Source of the DNA: SG8-30 sp963715485 | GTDB taxonomy: Bacteria > Pseudomonadota > Gammaproteobacteria > Steroidobacterales > Steroidobacteraceae | Assembly (NCBI GenBank): GCA_963715485.1 | Contig: OY970244.1 | Location: 124,001-188,000 of the forward strand | Length of the DNA: 64,000 nucleotides | Direction of reading: 5' to 3' | In this document: positions 28,552 to 39,456 of the stretch, piece by piece | Position numbering within the stretch: position 1 is the first letter of the stretch | Layout: every line of letters starts with the position of its first letter | Program-made: the position numbers and the translations under genes | The notes under the pieces: generated by a model | Databases searched by the model: none | What the model was told of the DNA's origin: nothing | The model's input: the letters and a program-made list of their open reading frames with translations, nothing else

Positions 28552-30283
28552 GCAAGGCGGTCATACGGTGGGCGGCCGGGCCGGTCATTCGCGCACGCGC
28601 CGAAGGGCGTGTTCCATTCCTACGAGGCGCTGGCCGTCGGCCACGACGGGTTGCTCGGGGAGGTGATCCAGCTCAACGGCGAGGAGATCGTGGCCCAGGT
28701 CTACGAAGACACCACCGGGCTTCGTCCCGGCGACCCGGTCACCGGGACCGGCGCGCCGCTGTCGGTGCGCCTCGGTCCGGGCCTTCTCGGCGGCATCTTC
28801 GATGGCCTGCTGAGACCGCTGTCCGGCCTCGATGATTTCCGGCTGTCCGCGGGCATCCCGCGCGCCACCGGGCGCCGGTTCGCCTTCACGCCAGCGCTGG
28901 GGGCTGGCGACGAGCTCGCCGCGGGCGCGCCTTTCGGGCACGTCACCACCGAACGCAAGCAGCCCTGCCTCGCGCCGCCGGGCGTGGCCGGGCGCGTGCT
29001 CGAGATCGTCGCTGCGGGCGAGTACGCGGAGGACGATCCCCTGGGCGAGGTCGAGGACGCCGCAGGCGGGCGCCACGTGCTCGCCATGGCCCATGAGTGG
29101 CCGGTGCGCACGCCGCGGCCGGTCCATGAACGTCTCCGGCCCAATGCGCCGATGATCACCGGCCAGCGCATCCTCGACACCCTGTTCCCCGTCGCGCGCG
29201 GCGGACGCGCGGCGCTGCCCGGCGGCTTCGGCACCGGCAAGACGATCCTGCAGGAAGCGCTCGCCAAGTGGTGCGACGCCGACGTGATCGTGTACGTCGG
29301 CTGCGGCGAGCGCGGCAACGAGATGGCCGAGGTGCTCGACGAGTTCCCGGGACTCGAGGACCCGCGCAGCGGCCGGCCACTGATGGAGCGCGCCGTCATC
29401 ATCGCCAACACCTCCAACATGCCGGTGGCGGCGCGCGAGGCCAGCATCTACACGGCGATCACCGTGGCGGAGTACTTCCGCGACCAGGGCCAGCACGTGG
29501 CGCTGATGGCGGACTCGACCAGCCGCTGGGCCGAGGCCCTGCGCGAGGTGTCGGGAAGGCTGGGCGAGCTGCCGGGCGAGGCGGGCTATCCCGCCTACCT
29601 GAGCGCGCGGCTCGCCGGCTTCTACGAGCGCGCCGCTCGCGTGCGCACGCTGGGCGGCGAGGAAGGCTCCGTCACGGTGATCGGCGCGGTGAGCCCGCCG
29701 GCCGGCGACTTCTCCGAACCGGTGACGCTGCACACCAAGCGCTTCGTCCGCTGCTTCTGGGCGCTGGATCCGGAGCGGGCGCGCGCCCGCTTCTATCCCG
29801 CGATCCATCCCCTGACCTCCTACAGCGAGGACGCTGGCAGGGTCGCGCCCTGGTGGCAGGCCCACGGCAACAGCGAGTGGGCCAGGCACCGGGAACGCCT
29901 GCTGACGCTGCTGGACCAGCAGGCCCGGCTCGAGCGCATGGCGCGCATCGTCGGCAAGGACGCACTGCCTCCCGCACAGCAGGTCACGCTCACCTGCGCC
30001 GAACTGGTCAACGAGGCGCTGCTGCGCCAGTCCTCGTTCTCTCCCGTCGACCGCTACTGCTCGCCCGAACGCCAGGCGGCGATGTTGCGGGTGGTGGTGC
30101 ACTTCCTGGACCGTGCCGAGGCGGCGGTCGCCGGCGGCGCCGACCCCGAGGGAATCGCGGCGCTCGAGGTGCTGGCCACGCTGCGGCGCCTGGGCGAGGA
30201 GTTCGGCGAGGATCGCATCGGGGACATCGAGCAGTTGTGGAACGAGGTGGACGATGCGTTCCACGCGCTGGAGGAGACGCAGG

Positions 30284-30297
<14 letters not shown>
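28548..30297 (+). CDS. ntpA: V-type ATPase catalytic subunit A (one frame break)
   Basis: About 582 residues. After the start MSKAVIRWAAGPVIRARA, one extra base at 28597-28603 breaks the frame; the other frame continues with GVFHSYEALAVGHDGLLGEV, exactly as the family requires. The ATP-binding P-loop is LPGGFGTGKTILQEAL (about residue 225), and the catalytic Glu lies in VYVGCGERGNEMAEVL. The A-type non-homologous insert (RPHVLAMAHEWPVRTPRPV region) is present, separating it from F-type beta. It hydrolyses or makes ATP at the cytoplasmic head. The start overlaps subunit E's stop; the end overlaps subunit B by 14 bp. Confidence 0.93.
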
Positions 30298-31664
<1,367 letters not shown>

Positions 31665-31678
<14 letters not shown>

Positions 31679-32276
31679 CCTCACCGCGACGCGCATCGCT
31701 TTCCTCGAGCTGGGCGACGAGCGGCGCATGGTGCGCGAGGGGCACGCGCTGCTCGACGAGAAGCGCATGCTGCTGGCGGCCGAGATCCTGGCCGGGGTGC
31801 GGCGCTATACCGGCCTGCGCAGCGAGTGGCTGGGCCTGCTGCGACAGGCCCGCGAGGCCCTGGCCGCCGCCGTCCGCCGGCACGGCCTCGACGGGGTCAC
31901 GAGCCATCCGGGACGCCAGGAGCTCGGCACCGTGGCGATCGAGCCGCGGCGGCTGCTCGGGCTCCACCTGGCCGAGGCGGCCATGGAAGTCGCGGGGACG
32001 GAACTCGAGTTCCCGCCAGCCGAGACGTCGCCGGAAGCCGCGGAGTGTGCGCGCCGGTTTGCCGCGCTCGCGGCGGCTGCGGCCACGATGGCCGCCCTCG
32101 CCGCGTCGCTGCGCGTGATGGCCCGCGACTACGTGCGCACCGAGAGGCGCGCACGCGCGCTGGAGAACGTGATCCTGCCGGAGATCGAGTCGGACATCCG
32201 CTTCGTGGAGTCGCAGCTCGAGTCCATCGACCAGGAAGAGTCGATACGCGTGCGAGAGGCGCGCAGCCGGACCTGA
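31665..32276 (+). CDS. ntpD: V-type ATPase subunit D (central shaft)
   Basis: 203 residues, helical. The start NLTATRIAFLELGDERRMVREGHALLDEKRMLL and the end RRARALENVILPEIESDIRF (ALENVxLP motif) are the two halves of the D-subunit coiled-coil shaft. It overlaps subunit B by 14 bp and is the last gene of the operon, 15 bp before a strong hairpin. Confidence 0.93.
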
Positions 32277-32290
32277 GCGACGCGGGGACG

Positions 32291-32314
32291 GGTGCCCGGC
32301 AGCCGCCGGGCACC
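32291..32314. terminator. Shared hairpin terminator between V-ATPase and Mtr clusters
   Basis: GGTGCCCGGC (32291-32300) pairs perfectly with GCCGGGCACC (32305-32314) around AGCC. It lies between the stops of V-ATPase subunit D (32276, plus) and mtrB (32326, minus) and would act on both transcripts. No long T-run is seen on either side. Confidence 0.7.
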
Positions 32315-32325
32315 GCTGCAGTTCG

Positions 32326-34458
32326 TTACTCCCCGGCTTCCTCGGCCTTCGGGCCGCCGAAGCGATAGCTGAACGACAGCCCGATGACGTTGACCGAGTA
32401 GTCGTACGGGTCCGGGCTCATGCTCAGCAGGTTCGTGACGGTCGCCGGCTCGACGCCGCCGATCTGCCAGTCGCTCGAGCTGTAGTCCTCCCAGATCCAG
32501 GCCACGCCGACCGAGAGACGCTCGTTCACGTCGTAGTCCGCGCTGACGCGCAGCGAATTGAGTTCCGTCTGCAGCCTCGGGAAGGCGCCGGACGCGGAGG
32601 CAGGCACGGCAACGGTATCGATCGTGCCCTCGGACTTCGCGTAGGTGTAGTCCAGGGCGAGGTCCACCTTGCCGGCGACGTCCTTCCACACGACGCCACC
32701 ACCGAGGGTCGTGAACTCGTCCTCGTGGGAGACCGACCACGCGTTGGACGTCGTGGGATAGGACTCCTCGCCAGCCTGCTCCGTGGCGATGTTCTGGTAG
32801 CTGCCGGCGAAGTACACCGACACGTCATCGGCCACCGCCCAGGCCACCGTCCCGGCGTAGCGGTAGTCACGTCCAGACTCCAGGCCGAGCAGCGACAACC
32901 GGTAGGCATCGAAGGCATACGCACCCTCGAGCGTGACCGACAGCTTCCAGGGCGACCAGGCGAAGCGCGCCTCCGCATAGTCACGATCGCGGTTGGACTG
33001 GTTGAACTTGGCGAGCAACGGGTTCTCGCCGCTCACTCCCTCGTAGGAGGGGTTCTCGTCGGCCTCGATGTGCGACTCGCCATAACGGGCCGACAGTTCG
33101 ATGGAACCCCAGGGCCGCATGCGCAGCTGCGCGTAGCTGCCCTCCTCGGTGGTCCGCTTCGCCGCCTGGTTGCTGCGCTCGACCTCGTCGAACTCGCCGC
33201 CGACACCGAGGAACAGCCAGTCGAACACCCTGACCTCGCCGTAGCCGTCGTAGCGGGTGCGCTCGTAGCCGTAACGCAGCGATTCGCGCTCCGGCGACGG
33301 ATACGAGTCGCTCTCGACGTAGCTGGCGAGGTACGGGCGGGTGCCATCGTCCCGTTCGTCGTAGCGGTAGCCGAAACGCGCCCGCAGACGCGACAGCGGC
33401 CTCAGCGACAGGGCCGCGCGGTAGTGCTTCGTGTCCACCTCGCCGCGGAGGTTCGAGCGCGGCAGCACCGCGGTCGCGGACAGGTCCGCGCTGGTCGAGA
33501 ACGGCAGGAAGGTCTCGTCCTGCTCCATCGAGCCCTGGGCGAGGCGATAGCTGACGACGCTCTCCCACCAGGGCAGGAGGACGTTGCCGTCCAGGGAGTA
33601 GGTGTAGGCCTTGTTGTCGGGACCGGCATCCTTGCGGCCCTGTACGGTATCGCCCGGGATCGGGATGTACGGGTTGTCGAAGGTGAGCCCGGCGAGACCG
33701 TTGTCGTACATGGAGCTGAACCAGGCCAGCCGGACATAGCCGCCCTTCCAGCGGTAGCGGGCGCCGAGCTCGACCTGGTCGTGCGTGCCGTCCACCTGCT
33801 GCGGAAACTGCAGCGCAGAGAACAGGAAGTTGGCGGAGCCGAGCCTGCTTCCCTCGATTTCCTCGCGGCTGTAATCGGCGAACAACTCGAGGCCGGAGTT
33901 CACGAGGAACCCGAGTCCCGCGCCATACTTCGTCCGCTCCGTGCCGAGGTCCACCTCGCGCAGGGACCCTTCGAGGGAGGTCATTCCGCCAGTGGAATTC
34001 GCGCGGACCCATCCGGAGGGCAGTTCCACCGCGCCGCTGCCGGCGCGCCCGTAGGGCGTCACCGTGGTGTCCCACAGCTCGTGCGGGATGGTGTCGTAGA
34101 ACAGGTTGGCCTCGTAGAGTCCTTCCTTGCCGAAGACGACCTCCGCCTCCGGGGTCACGCCGAGGCCATCGAGCGTGTAGTCGTAGTAGTTGCCGGACTC
34201 GCTGCGGCTGCCGCCGCGGGCATCTACGTCGGCATAGGCGCCCTTCTCGTTGAGGCCGTTGTACTCGCCGAACTTGGCGGAGTCCTCATCCACGTACAGG
34301 ACGCCGGCCTCCACCTCGGCCTCGTACTCCTGCTGGAACGGGCAGGATTCGCACTCCCATCCGGAGGTATCGACCCCGGCGGCATTCTCGGCGCGGGCCG
34401 TCGCCGCGGCGAGCGCGCCGGCGACCGCGAGGAACAGGATCAGGTTTCGGTTACGCAT
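32326..34458 (-). CDS. mtrB: MtrB/PioB-family outer-membrane beta-barrel of the electron conduit
   Basis: 710 residues, close to Shewanella MtrB. There is a signal peptide (cleavage near ARA-EN), then the family's amino-terminal CxxC (Cys36 and Cys39 in WECESCPF), then about 26-28 amphipathic strands ending in VIGLSFSYRFGGPKAEEAGE. MtrB-type barrels sheath the MtrA heme wire through the outer membrane and hold MtrC outside. It is the third gene of mtrC-mtrA-mtrB, 13 bp after mtrA, and converges on the V-ATPase operon. No frame damage is visible in this long gene. Confidence 0.9.
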   Translation of the reverse strand: MRNRNLILFLAVAGALAAATARAENAAGVDTSGWECESCPFQQEYEAEVEAGVLYVDEDSAKFGEYNGLNEKGAYADVDARGGSRSESGNYYDYTLDGLGVTPEAEVVFGKEGLYEANLFYDTIPHELWDTTVTPYGRAGSGAVELPSGWVRANSTGGMTSLEGSLREVDLGTERTKYGAGLGFLVNSGLELFADYSREEIEGSRLGSANFLFSALQFPQQVDGTHDQVELGARYRWKGGYVRLAWFSSMYDNGLAGLTFDNPYIPIPGDTVQGRKDAGPDNKAYTYSLDGNVLLPWWESVVSYRLAQGSMEQDETFLPFSTSADLSATAVLPRSNLRGEVDTKHYRAALSLRPLSRLRARFGYRYDERDDGTRPYLASYVESDSYPSPERESLRYGYERTRYDGYGEVRVFDWLFLGVGGEFDEVERSNQAAKRTTEEGSYAQLRMRPWGSIELSARYGESHIEADENPSYEGVSGENPLLAKFNQSNRDRDYAEARFAWSPWKLSVTLEGAYAFDAYRLSLLGLESGRDYRYAGTVAWAVADDVSVYFAGSYQNIATEQAGEESYPTTSNAWSVSHEDEFTTLGGGVVWKDVAGKVDLALDYTYAKSEGTIDTVAVPASASGAFPRLQTELNSLRVSADYDVNERLSVGVAWIWEDYSSSDWQIGGVEPATVTNLLSMSPDPYDYSVNVIGLSFSYRFGGPKAEEAGE

Positions 34459-34471
34459 GGTGACTGCCTCC

Positions 34472-35413
34472 TCAGCGGGTCAGGCGCGCGCCGGAGGGAT
34501 GGTTGCTGCCATGCACCTGCGAGTGGCAGTTGGTGCAGCCGCTGCCGAGCAGGTAGGCGGACGGCGTACCGTCGGGAAGGCCGGACGGCAGGCCGGGCAC
34601 CGACGGGTGGCCCTGCGAAGCGTGGCACTGCTGGCAAAGGAAAGGCGCCCGCTGCTTGAGCATCGCGGGATGCGCGGATCCGTGCGGCCTGTGGCAGTTG
34701 GCACAGTCCTCGCCGACCGGCTGGTGCTCCCACAGGAACGGTCCGCGCTTGTCGGCGTGGCAGGTGTAGCAGGTCTCGTTGATCGTGTCCTTCTTCAGCG
34801 ACGCCTCGGCGAGCGAGCCATGCGGCGAGTGGCAGGACGCGCAGGCCATCTGCCTCTCCCGCAGCGGGTGCGCGAACGGCAGCAGCGAATCCGCGGTCTG
34901 CAGCTGGTGGCAGTCCTTGCACACCTCGCCCTGGGTCGCCCGGACGAGCACCGGGTCGCGCGGCTCGTGGCTGGAATGACAGTCCGCGCAACCGACCTCG
35001 TTGTCCTGGTGGGCCGACACGTGCCAGTCGCCGAGGTTGGCGTTGTGGCAGCCGAGGCACATCGCGTTCTGCTCCGGGATCGTCGAGGCCTTGCCGCGAC
35101 CGAACTGCACCACCGGCGTACGCTCCTCGCCCTTCTTGGGTCGCTTGGTATGGGCGCCGCCCGGGCCATGACAGGCCTCGCACTGCAGCTGCCCGTGGCC
35201 GAACGGGGAACGCGGGTCGCCCGGCCGGGCGTGCTTGGTCTTGAAGATGCCGATGACGGCCTCGTCGTCGCCATGGCAGTTGAGACAGGTGTCCGCCCCG
35301 CTGCGGCTGTAGGCCGGCGCTTCCTCGTCCTTGTCCTGGGCGGCCGCCATGAACGGCAGCAGCCCTATCGCACACGCCAGCGCCATCAGCGCGGGCCAGG
35401 TCCATTTCGTCAT
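34472..35413 (-). CDS. mtrA: MtrA/DmsE-family periplasmic decaheme cytochrome c
   Basis: 313 residues. A signal peptide precedes ten CxxCH heme motifs: CLNCH, CEACH, CLGCH, CADCH, CKDCH, CASCH, CYTCH, CANCH, CQQCH and CTNCH. The regular spacing and the SSHEPRDPVLVRATQGEVC pattern match MtrA/DmsE/PioA. It carries electrons from inner-membrane quinol dehydrogenases through the MtrB pore. The start MTKWTWPAL at 35413 begins the signal; upstream in-frame residues lack signal character. Genes for cytochrome c maturation and CymA are not in this window. Confidence 0.95.
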   Translation of the reverse strand: MTKWTWPALMALACAIGLLPFMAAAQDKDEEAPAYSRSGADTCLNCHGDDEAVIGIFKTKHARPGDPRSPFGHGQLQCEACHGPGGAHTKRPKKGEERTPVVQFGRGKASTIPEQNAMCLGCHNANLGDWHVSAHQDNEVGCADCHSSHEPRDPVLVRATQGEVCKDCHQLQTADSLLPFAHPLRERQMACASCHSPHGSLAEASLKKDTINETCYTCHADKRGPFLWEHQPVGEDCANCHRPHGSAHPAMLKQRAPFLCQQCHASQGHPSVPGLPSGLPDGTPSAYLLGSGCTNCHSQVHGSNHPSGARLTR

Positions 35414-35541
35414 CTCGGCGCCCCCGTCCTGCAGCGTCGCGGCCGGTTCACCCGGCCGCCGCGGAGCCTGCATGTCGCAACCTCAAACCGGCTCGTGCGG
35501 GCGGCGGCACGCTGGCCGCCGCCCACCTGTCTGGCCGATGC

Positions 35542-37845
35542 TCACTCCCTCGAGTTGAAGACCTCGAAGGCCCCGATGCCGTGCATGTCGCGGATGTCCG
35601 CGCTCCTGCCCGGCCCGTGGCACAGCGCGCAGGTCTCCACATCGGCGCCCGGCAGCATCTTGCCCGTCTCGGCGTCCTTGACGCCCTGGCGCATGAAGTA
35701 GCCGCCGTTCTGCTCGATGTGCGCCCTGGCCAGCGAGCTCATGTGGCAGCTCGAGCACACGGCCGCGTTCGGCGAGGTCACCACGTCGTCGCCGAAGGTC
35801 GTCGGGTCGTTCGCGTCGAACGTCGTGCCCGAGACCAGCATCGAGTCGACCGGGTAATAGCCGGCCGGCTCGTCGTCCGTCGATGGCAAGTGACAGCCTT
35901 CGCAGTTGTTGATCTTGCCGGGATAGGTGACGTCGAACAGGTAGCCGTTGTTGCCGAAGCCGCACACCCCGTAGGGCACGGTCGCACCCGAGGCATGGAT
36001 GCGGTGGATCATGTACTTCATGTCGATCGCCTGGTCGTCGAGCGTGCCGGTCACCGTCTCGCAGTTCGAGCCCGCGACGCGCCGGTTGACGTCCGTCGCG
36101 TTCGGGTTGTGGCAGGCCACGCAGACCTCCGGCGCATCGGTGCGGTTGTTGCCGTGCAGCGAAAGCTGCTGGTGGCACTCGTCGCACTTCTCGATCGCCA
36201 CCTTGCTGCGACGCGGTTGTGCGGTAGCGTCGGTGATGGCTGCATACAGGAAGTCGTTGGTGACCGCGATGCGTTCCGGACCCGGGGAGTCCGGATCGAC
36301 GTCCACCGCAGGGTGGCCTTCGAGCGCCGCGACCAGCGACCCGGTCTCCCAGGCCGGCACCGCGACCGGCGAGGTGACGCTGAACGTGCCGTCGCCGTTG
36401 TCGGTGGACGTGCCACCACAGGCGTTCAGCGGATTGAGCTGCACCGGCTGGCCGGGGTTCACGCCGGTCCCACCGTTGGTGTAGTCCTGCGTGGTCCAGG
36501 CGATGTCGACCGACAGGCGGCTGGCGCCGCCCGCGCACTGCGTGAACGGCGCGTCCGCATGGATGTCGTACGGCGCGTTGCCGTTGGTCGGGTCCGTCAC
36601 GGAGAACGTCACCACCGGGAACTCGCCCGGCGCCGTGTTCTCGACCGACAGGACGTTGAACTGGAACTTCTTGCCAGCCTCGACCGTCGGGATCACGTGC
36701 ACGACCGCGGTCCGCCACTGGCCGCCACCGGCGGTCGCATTCGGGCCGTGGCAGTCGTCGCAGGACGTGTCGTCCGGGAATCCGCCGGCCAGATGACCCT
36801 CGCCGGTGCGGAAGTTCACGTTGCTGTGGTGGCAGGTGCCGCAGGATTCGGAGTTCACCACCAGGCGCCAGTTGCTGGCGTCCGGCGTGTCCTCGTCGGA
36901 TTCCTCGTGGCAGGTCTGGCAGTTGCGCAGGTCCTGCGTCCAGTGGACTTCCGAATAGTCGTACACGGTCGACCGGTAGCCGACGATGTAGTAGCGGCCG
37001 CCTTCGAGCACGACGCCACCGTTGGCACCGGCGTGGATGTTGTGGATCAACGCCTTCATGTCCACGGTGTTGGTGCTCTCCGGGTCCGTCGAGCCCGGGT
37101 TGTGGCAGGTCACGCAGTACTGCGTGTCCTTGCGCCCGCCACCGTGGAACGCCAGGCCGTCATGGCAGGCGTTGCAGGTGTCGTTGTCCACGATCTCGCG
37201 CGAGAAGATGCCGCTGATCGCGCCGGAGGACGGCTGCCAGGTATAGGAGGCATTGTTGTCCACCGGTACGTCACCGACGCTCAACTGCATGGCGACGCGA
37301 TGGGTCAAGGTCGCGTCATAGGCCACGTCGGCGACCGAGGCAATGTCGAACGAGAACTGGTAGGTGTAGGTCCCGTCCCCTTTGTCAGTGAACGTGCCCG
37401 CCGTGGCCGTCTCGGTGTTGGCCTGCCTGGCGGGGTCGACGCCGTCGAAGCCGGGCGCCGGGGCCACGGTACGGCTGATGTAGGACTTCCACTGGCTGGA
37501 CTCGCCGGCCGTACCCGGCTCGAGCTGGGCGATCGCGAAGCGCACCTGGCTGGCCTGCAGGCCCTGCAGGGGCAGGCCCTCCGAGTCGACCAGCTGGAAC
37601 GACACGACCGGCGGCGAGGCGATGCTCACGCCGGTGATGGTCGGGAAGATGACGTCGGCATTCGCCACGTTCGGGATTCCCGGCGTTCCCGGGGGTCCCG
37701 GGGGTCCCGGAGGTCCGACGCCGCCCGGGCCTTCTGGGCCTTCCGGGCCCCTGTTGCCGTCGTCACCCGCGCAGCCGGCGAGGCCGACCGCCATGAGGGC
37801 CGCCAGCGCAAGGCCGGTCAACCCGTTGATTCTCCCTGTCAACAT
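35542..37845 (-). CDS. mtrC: MtrC/OmcA-family outer-surface decaheme lipoprotein
   Basis: 767 residues. The lipobox is VGLAGC (Cys about residue 25), followed immediately by a collagen-like Gly-x-Pro stretch (GPEGPGGVGPPGPPGPPGTPG, part), then a four-domain layout with two pentaheme halves. Heme motifs are CNACH, CVTCH, CQTCH, CGTCH, CDDCH and, after a beta domain of about 200 residues, CDECH, CVACH, CEGCH, CSSCH, CALCH: ten in all. It would sit on the cell surface as the terminal electron exchanger with minerals, other cells or soluble acceptors. It is 128 bp upstream of mtrA and is first of the mtrCAB set. Confidence 0.94.
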   Translation of the reverse strand: MLTGRINGLTGLALAALMAVGLAGCAGDDGNRGPEGPEGPGGVGPPGPPGPPGTPGIPNVANADVIFPTITGVSIASPPVVSFQLVDSEGLPLQGLQASQVRFAIAQLEPGTAGESSQWKSYISRTVAPAPGFDGVDPARQANTETATAGTFTDKGDGTYTYQFSFDIASVADVAYDATLTHRVAMQLSVGDVPVDNNASYTWQPSSGAISGIFSREIVDNDTCNACHDGLAFHGGGRKDTQYCVTCHNPGSTDPESTNTVDMKALIHNIHAGANGGVVLEGGRYYIVGYRSTVYDYSEVHWTQDLRNCQTCHEESDEDTPDASNWRLVVNSESCGTCHHSNVNFRTGEGHLAGGFPDDTSCDDCHGPNATAGGGQWRTAVVHVIPTVEAGKKFQFNVLSVENTAPGEFPVVTFSVTDPTNGNAPYDIHADAPFTQCAGGASRLSVDIAWTTQDYTNGGTGVNPGQPVQLNPLNACGGTSTDNGDGTFSVTSPVAVPAWETGSLVAALEGHPAVDVDPDSPGPERIAVTNDFLYAAITDATAQPRRSKVAIEKCDECHQQLSLHGNNRTDAPEVCVACHNPNATDVNRRVAGSNCETVTGTLDDQAIDMKYMIHRIHASGATVPYGVCGFGNNGYLFDVTYPGKINNCEGCHLPSTDDEPAGYYPVDSMLVSGTTFDANDPTTFGDDVVTSPNAAVCSSCHMSSLARAHIEQNGGYFMRQGVKDAETGKMLPGADVETCALCHGPGRSADIRDMHGIGAFEVFNSRE

Positions 37846-37891
37846 CTGTGGCCCCCTACGAGACTCGTATGACCCCCGAAGCAGAAAACGT

Positions 37892-37952
37892 GAATGCGGC
37901 AGACTGTCCGCCGCATTCGACCCGTACGTTAGCGGCGGTCGTCCCGACCGCC
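37892..37952. promoter_or_regulatory. Two inverted repeats upstream of mtrC
   Basis: GAATGCGGC (37892-37900) mirrors GCCGCATTC (37910-37918), and GGCGGTCG (37934-37941) mirrors CGACCGCC (37945-37952). Both lie 47-107 bp upstream of the mtrC start in an otherwise less GC-rich gap that also contains CCTATAGGTAG and AACTACGTAATTACC. Reading toward mtrC they could be leader hairpins or operator sites; reading the other way they follow the radical SAM gene. Function is inferred only from position and symmetry. Confidence 0.45.
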
Positions 37953-38057
37953 TATAGGTAGTTTTGTTGCGGTGAACCGGGGTGGAACTACGTAATTACC
38001 GCAGTTTTGTGCGTAGCAGCATCGGTTGCCGAACGAGTCCTTGTTCCGCCGCGGTGC

Positions 38058-39383
38058 CTATGCCCGTTGCGCCCACCGGGTGATTCGTTCCAAAGCCACC
38101 GCCGAATCCTCGACATCCTCGTCGCGCTCGAGCTCCTCACGGATGTGGGCCCGCATCTTCTCCCGGAAAACGTTCACCGACTCGAAGAAGGCGGACATCA
38201 TCAGGACCCACAGGTACATGCCGCGGTCCGTGAGGCGGTAACCTGCCTCGTCCTCGGCGACCGCACCGGCGAGCTTCAGCGCCGCCAGCTCGGGGGCCAT
38301 GCGGCGCTGGAAGCGCCCGCCGAAGCGCTCAGCCAGCCAGGCATGGTCCATGCGCAGCCCGAACAGCCGCAGCAACATCTCGTAGCGCATCTGCTCGTGC
38401 TCGCTCATCGCCCGGCGCTGGGTCACCGCCGCCAGGCCCCGGCCGATCCGGTCGGCATAGGCGTTGAGCGAGAACGTGGTCGCGTACATGGTGCCGTCGA
38501 CGTAGCTGAACGCGCCGCTGCCGACGCCCACATAGTCGGAGGCATCGGCGATGTACTCGTCCACGCCGCTGCCCGCGCCGCGGGAGAAGCACCAGGCAGA
38601 CGACGGCGTGAACGCGCCCTGCAGCCGCCCGCGGATGCGGGAGTAGTACTCGCGGACACGCGCCCGGTCGAGCCGGCCCATGCGCGCCGTCATCTTTCGC
38701 CGCACCTCGTCGGAGGTCATCAGCGGGTAGAACGACACCTGGTTGGCCGGGCTGGCGATGACCGTCGCGAGGTCGTCCTCCAGGATCGCGGGGGTCTGGT
38801 GCGGCAGGTTGAAGATCATGTCCACGTTGAGCGTGGTGAAGCGGCCCGCCGCCCGCTCGAGCGCGCGCAGGATCTGCTCGCGGCTGCCGTACTTGTCGTA
38901 GCGTTCCATCTCGCGCAGCAGCCCGTCATCGAAGCTCTGCACGCCGACCGACAGCCGGTTGACGCCGCAGGCCTGCAGCATGCCGAGGATCCCGGGCGTC
39001 AGGTCCGAGGGATTCGTCTCGACGGCGATCTCGCGGACCGGGAAGGACTTCGTGACCTGTTCCAGCGTCGCGGCCAGCTCGCGCGGGGCGACCGTCGGCG
39101 TGCCGCCGCCGACGTATACGCCGCTGAAGCGGAAGCCCGCGTCACGGTACGTCTCGATCTCGCGCTGCAGGGCGGCAAAGTAGCGGCTGGCCTTGTGCTC
39201 GCGATACTCCACGCGGTGGAAGGAACAGAAGGGACACAGCACCTGGCAGAACGGTACGTGTATGTACAACTGCGCCTCGCCGCCCCCGGGAGGCGCAGGC
39301 GGCGCCACCGGCCCGGCGTCGAAGGCCATCGCGTGACGCGAGGCGTGCCGGAAGAATGGCAGGATGACGCGCTCATACAGCAT
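38058..39383 (-). CDS. HemN/HemW-like radical SAM protein (coproporphyrinogen III oxidase family)
   Basis: 441 residues. LYIHVPFCQVLCPFCSF carries the [4Fe-4S] CxxxCxxC motif. GVYVGGGTPTV is the SAM-binding GGGTPT, and VETNPSDLTPGILGML, VNRLSVGVQSFDDGLL and VDMIFNLPHQTP follow the HemN/HemW order, with a carboxy-terminal HemN_C-like region. The residue pair after the third Cys is SF, as in HemW, rather than the extra Cys of HemN. It may be a heme-handling or anaerobic heme-synthesis enzyme. It lies 212 bp upstream of mtrC, which needs many hemes. Start ATG at 39383 (MLYERVILPFF). Confidence 0.75.
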   Translation of the reverse strand: MLYERVILPFFRHASRHAMAFDAGPVAPPAPPGGGEAQLYIHVPFCQVLCPFCSFHRVEYREHKASRYFAALQREIETYRDAGFRFSGVYVGGGTPTVAPRELAATLEQVTKSFPVREIAVETNPSDLTPGILGMLQACGVNRLSVGVQSFDDGLLREMERYDKYGSREQILRALERAAGRFTTLNVDMIFNLPHQTPAILEDDLATVIASPANQVSFYPLMTSDEVRRKMTARMGRLDRARVREYYSRIRGRLQGAFTPSSAWCFSRGAGSGVDEYIADASDYVGVGSGAFSYVDGTMYATTFSLNAYADRIGRGLAAVTQRRAMSEHEQMRYEMLLRLFGLRMDHAWLAERFGGRFQRRMAPELAALKLAGAVAEDEAGYRLTDRGMYLWVLMMSAFFESVNVFREKMRAHIREELERDEDVEDSAVALERITRWAQRA

Positions 39384-39456
39384 GACCAATCAGCTAAGAC
39401 CGCCCGGCCCGGCGAACGCATGGGGAGAGGTACGTACGAGCCGGGGCAGGCCCGGG

